Shown here: piece after piece, positions 52,185 through 56,140 of the stretch
Layout: the number at the start of each line of letters is the position of its first letter
How positions within the stretch are numbered: the first letter of the stretch is position 1
From: Alphaproteobacteria bacterium
GTDB taxonomy: Bacteria; Pseudomonadota; Alphaproteobacteria; JAEULC01
DNA length: 56,140 nucleotides
Direction: 5' to 3'
Assembly (NCBI GenBank): GCA_020846275.1
Contig: JADLEG010000144.1
Span: 1 to 56,140, forward strand
The notes under the pieces: generated by a model
What the model was told of the DNA's origin: nothing
The model's database searches: none
What the model saw: the letters and a program-made list of their open reading frames with translations, nothing else
Translations under genes and position numbers: made by a program

Positions 52185-54194
52185 ATGGACGGCACGGACC
52201 GCCTGCCCGACGGATTCCGGCGTATCGACGCCGGCGAAGACATCGGCATCAACCCCTCGGGCAATCCGACGATCGGCGACGTGATCGCCGCCCGCTTCGG
52301 CCGGCGCGACCTGATGCGCGGCCTTTTGGGCGCAACCGCCATCGCCGCGACGGCGGGCCCGCTGGCGCTGGCCGCCGGCCGGCAGGCGCACGCCGAGACG
52401 ATGCCGAATTTCGGCTTCAAGGAAGTCCGGCACGGCGTCGACGAGACGCACCACGTCGCCGAGGGCCACGATGCCGACATCCTGATACGCCGGGGCGACC
52501 CCGTGGTCGCCGGCGCGCCCGCGTTCGACCCGATGAACCAGACCGCCGCCAAGCAGGCCAGGCAGTTCGGCTACAACAACGACTTCGTCGGCTTCGTGCC
52601 GCTGCCGGTCGGCTCGAACGGCTCGGACCATGGGCTGCTTTGCGTGAACCACGAATACACGAATCCCGAGGTCATGTTCCCCGGGCTGATGCGGCCCGGC
52701 GCGAAGAAGCTGGACCTGGAGTGGATGACCCGCGAGCTTGTCGACATCGAGCTGGCCGCCCACGGCGCCAGCGTGATCGAGATCCGCCGCGGCGCGGACG
52801 GCAAATGGTCCGTGGTCAAGGACAGCAAGTACAATCGCCGCTTCACCACCCTGGACACCCCCTTCGAGATGACCGGCCCTGTCGCGGGCCACGACCGGTT
52901 GAAGACAACGGCCGATCCCACCGGCGCCAAGGTGACGGGCACGCTGAATTGCTGCGCCGGCGGCATCACGCCCTGGGGCACCTACCTGATCGGCGAAGAG
53001 AACATCAACATGTACTTCTGGGGCGCGCTGCCGGCCGGCCACGCCGAGGACGCCAACCACAAGCGCATGGGCGTGCCGGGCAAGGTCTATGCCTGGGGCA
53101 AGTTCCACGGCCGCTTCGACGTGGCGAAGGAACCGAACGAGGCCAACCGATTCGGCTGGATCGTCGAGATCGATCCGACCGACCCGACCTCCACGCCCAA
53201 GAAGCGCACGGCGCTCGGCCGCTGCAAGCACGAGGGCGCCAACGTCGCCATCACCCGCGACAACACGGTGGTGACTTACACCGGCGACGACGAGCGCTTC
53301 GAGTACATCTACAGGTTCGTCTCCGCCGACAAGTACCAGCCCGGCAACCGCGCGGCGAACATGGACCTGTTGGACAGCGGCACGCTCTACGTCGCGCGCT
53401 TCGATGCCGACGGCAAGGGCGCGTGGCTGCCGCTGGTGCATGGCCAGGGCAAGCTCGTGGCCGAGAACGGCTTCAAGAGCCAGGCCGACGTGCTGATCGA
53501 ACTGCGACGCGCCGGCGACCTGGCGGGCGCGACAAAGATGGACCGCTGCGAGGACATCGAGCCGAACCCCCGGACCGGAAAGGTCTATGCGTGCCTCACC
53601 AACAACGAGCGCCGCAAGCCCGACCAGGTCGATGCCGTCAATCCGCGGGCGGCCAACGACTTCGGCCATATCATCGAGCTGACGCCCGCGGGCGGCGACC
53701 ACGACGCCGCCGGCTTCACCTGGGAGATCCTGGTGAAATGCGGCGATCCGCGCGTCGCGGACGTGGGCGCGATGTACAACCCCAACACCAGCGCCGACGG
53801 CTGGTTCGGCTGCCCCGACAACGTGGCGATCGACAGCAAGGGCCGCCTGTGGGTGGCGACCGACCAGGGCGAGGCCTGGGCGCGCAAGACCAAGACCGCC
53901 GACGGCGTGTGGGCGGTGGAGACCGAGGGTCCGGCGCGCGGCACCTCGCGCATGTTCTTCCGCGTACCCGTCGGTGCCGAGATGTGCGGGCCGTGGCTGA
54001 CCGAGGACGCGCGGACCTTCTTCGTCGCCGTCCAGCATCCGGGCGTCGACGGCGTCCAGGAATGGGAGAAGTTCGGCCGCGTGCCGAGCTTCGAGGACCA
54101 GGCCACACGCTGGCCCGACTTCAAGCCCGGCATGCCGGTGCGGCCCTCGGTGGTCGTCATCACCAAGAAGGATGGCGGCGTGATCGGAAGCTGA
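52185..54194 (+). CDS. phoX: PhoX family phosphatase (DUF839)
   Basis: A 669-residue PhoX-like alkaline phosphatase, normally exported folded by the Tat pathway and calcium/iron dependent. A Tat signal is in place: FGRRDLMRGLLGATAIAATA (about 38-57), with cleavage near AHA-ET at residue 70. PhoX features follow: LLCVNHEYTNPE, GTLNCCAGGITPWGTYLIGEE with the cysteine pair of the active site, RCKHEGANVA, and MDRCEDIEPNPRTGKVYACLTNN. Length fits the family. AAGGAG lies 8 nt before the ATG. It releases phosphate from esters in the periplasm. Confidence 0.93.
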   Translation: MDGTDRLPDGFRRIDAGEDIGINPSGNPTIGDVIAARFGRRDLMRGLLGATAIAATAGPLALAAGRQAHAETMPNFGFKEVRHGVDETHHVAEGHDADILIRRGDPVVAGAPAFDPMNQTAAKQARQFGYNNDFVGFVPLPVGSNGSDHGLLCVNHEYTNPEVMFPGLMRPGAKKLDLEWMTRELVDIELAAHGASVIEIRRGADGKWSVVKDSKYNRRFTTLDTPFEMTGPVAGHDRLKTTADPTGAKVTGTLNCCAGGITPWGTYLIGEENINMYFWGALPAGHAEDANHKRMGVPGKVYAWGKFHGRFDVAKEPNEANRFGWIVEIDPTDPTSTPKKRTALGRCKHEGANVAITRDNTVVTYTGDDERFEYIYRFVSADKYQPGNRAANMDLLDSGTLYVARFDADGKGAWLPLVHGQGKLVAENGFKSQADVLIELRRAGDLAGATKMDRCEDIEPNPRTGKVYACLTNNERRKPDQVDAVNPRAANDFGHIIELTPAGGDHDAAGFTWEILVKCGDPRVADVGAMYNPNTSADGWFGCPDNVAIDSKGRLWVATDQGEAWARKTKTADGVWAVETEGPARGTSRMFFRVPVGAEMCGPWLTEDARTFFVAVQHPGVDGVQEWEKFGRVPSFEDQATRWPDFKPGMPVRPSVVVITKKDGGVIGS

Positions 54195-54232
54195 GCCTGA
54201 CCACCGGGCGAGCCCTCCTCGCCCATCCCCCG

Positions 54233-54264
54233 GGGCGCCGGGACACGTAGTCCGGCGCCCTTTC
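54233..54264 (+). terminator. terminator after the phoX-like gene
   Basis: GGGCGCCGG (54233-54241) and CCGGCGCCC (54252-54260) form a perfect 9-bp stem with a 10-nt loop, followed by TTTCC. A second, weaker GC-rich stem follows at 54271-54294. Together they should end the phosphatase transcript. Confidence 0.6.
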
Positions 54265-54337
54265 CATTGCGGCCGGCGGCCCCTTTTCCCGGCCGGCGTT
54301 TCCAGGCATGGTGCGCCCCGACAAGGGGAGACACTGC

Positions 54338-55714
<1,377 letters not shown>

Positions 55715-55787
55715 CCTCTTGCGCGGCCCCGTCGAGGGCGGCTAGGTTTCGGTTCGCTTTCGCAACGAACACCTCCGACGGAACGGA

Positions 55788-56138
55788 ATGCCCAAGAACC
55801 TGACTGCCCATGTAGGGCTGGACCTGTGGCGACGCGCGCTTGTGGGCAGCGTCGCCGGCGACGGGCCGGACCTGACCGCGCGCCAGATGGCGCTGATGCT
55901 GACCGTCTACCTGACGCCCCCGCCGCACACGGTGCGCGGGCTGGCCACCACGCTGAACGTGTCGAAGCCGGCCGTCACCCGCGCGATCGACCGCCTGAGC
56001 GAGCTCGACTACCTGCGCCGCAAACCCGACGAGGCCGACCGGCGCAGCATCCTGTTGCAGCGCACGATCCGCGGCTCGGTGTTTCTGCGGGATTTCGGCG
56101 AGCAGATCGTGCGCGCCGCCCGGGCGGTCGAGGAGTAG
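55788..56138 (+). CDS. MarR-type winged-helix regulator
   Basis: A 116-residue DNA-binding protein of the MarR group. The helix-turn-helix is TVRGLATTLNVSKPAVTRAI (about 46-65), followed by the wing with DEADRRSILLQ, the usual DxRxx motif of MarR proteins. It is shorter than most MarR proteins, lacking part of the N- and C-terminal dimer helices, so it may be a compact member. Its operator and target are not visible; the next gene is outside the window. Confidence 0.85.
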   Translation: MPKNLTAHVGLDLWRRALVGSVAGDGPDLTARQMALMLTVYLTPPPHTVRGLATTLNVSKPAVTRAIDRLSELDYLRRKPDEADRRSILLQRTIRGSVFLRDFGEQIVRAARAVEE

Positions 56139-56140
56139 GC

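Overview
The window is about 56 kb of very GC-rich bacterial chromosome, densely coded and with no rRNA, tRNA, insertion sequence, phage or CRISPR signature that I can see. The gene content is that of a heterotrophic alphaproteobacterium, probably a Rhodospirillales-like or related soil/aquatic lineage. The pointers are TAXI-type TRAP transporters, an intracellular poly-hydroxybutyrate depolymerase with a cysteine nucleophile, M81 metallopeptidase, PhoX with a Tat signal, and many 4-nt start/stop overlaps. Species cannot be set from the sequence alone.

Layout. (1) 0.15-5.1 kb: a dihydroorotase-family amidohydrolase, two tandem MATE exporters and a nucleoside-sugar-epimerase-like protein. (2) 5.2-9.9 kb: a same-strand block that looks like an acyl-CoA catabolic unit, with thiolase-like protein, AMP-forming acyl-CoA synthetase, a pair of PPC/DUF296 proteins and an SDR dehydrogenase. 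(3) 10.0-15.1 kb: an ABC importer (ATPase, binding protein, two permeases) followed by a second, differently folded binding protein. (4) 15.2-17.0 kb: a methyltransferase-like protein of atypical composition and a glycine-zipper envelope protein. (5) 17.1-34.6 kb: a large exopolysaccharide locus with deacetylase, priming glycosyltransferase, three further glycosyltransferases, Wzx-like flippase, VpsF/O-antigen-polymerase-like protein, GH5 glycosidase, Wza-like export lipoprotein, methyltransferase, secreted protein of unknown function, asparagine-synthase-like protein, Wzz-like co-polymerase and a CpsD-like partner with a degenerate P-loop. (6) 34.7-46.8 kb: catabolic and transport genes: amidase, M81 peptidase, PHB depolymerase, TAXI-TRAP transporter with an Asp/Glu-racemase-family enzyme, enolase-superfamily enzyme with an amber-interrupted VOC protein, FAD oxidoreductase. 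(7) 46.8-56.1 kb: secreted two-domain protein, orphan TAXI binding protein, GST, LpxH-like phosphoesterase coupled to a frameshifted GT4 glycosyltransferase, PhoX, M17 aminopeptidase and a MarR-type regulator.

How it fits together. The exopolysaccharide locus looks like a complete Wzx/Wzy-dependent pathway: lipid-linked repeat units are started by the sugar transferase, extended by the GT4 enzymes, flipped, polymerised, and exported through the Wza-like protein under control of the split Wzz/CpsD pair, while the GH5 enzyme and deacetylase trim the product. The rest is uptake plus catabolism of organic acids, amides and acyl compounds.

I found no convincing novel defence or mobile system. The features most worth a second look are molecular oddities: a zinc-site PPC protein translated with a zinc-site-less paralogue; loss of the P-loop lysine in the CpsD-like protein; a missing metal-ligand histidine in the dihydroorotase and in the LpxH-like enzyme; two genes each broken by a single lesion; a glycosidase whose only plausible start is CTG; a 91-bp tail-to-tail overlap of two exopolysaccharide genes; and palindromic intergenic elements.
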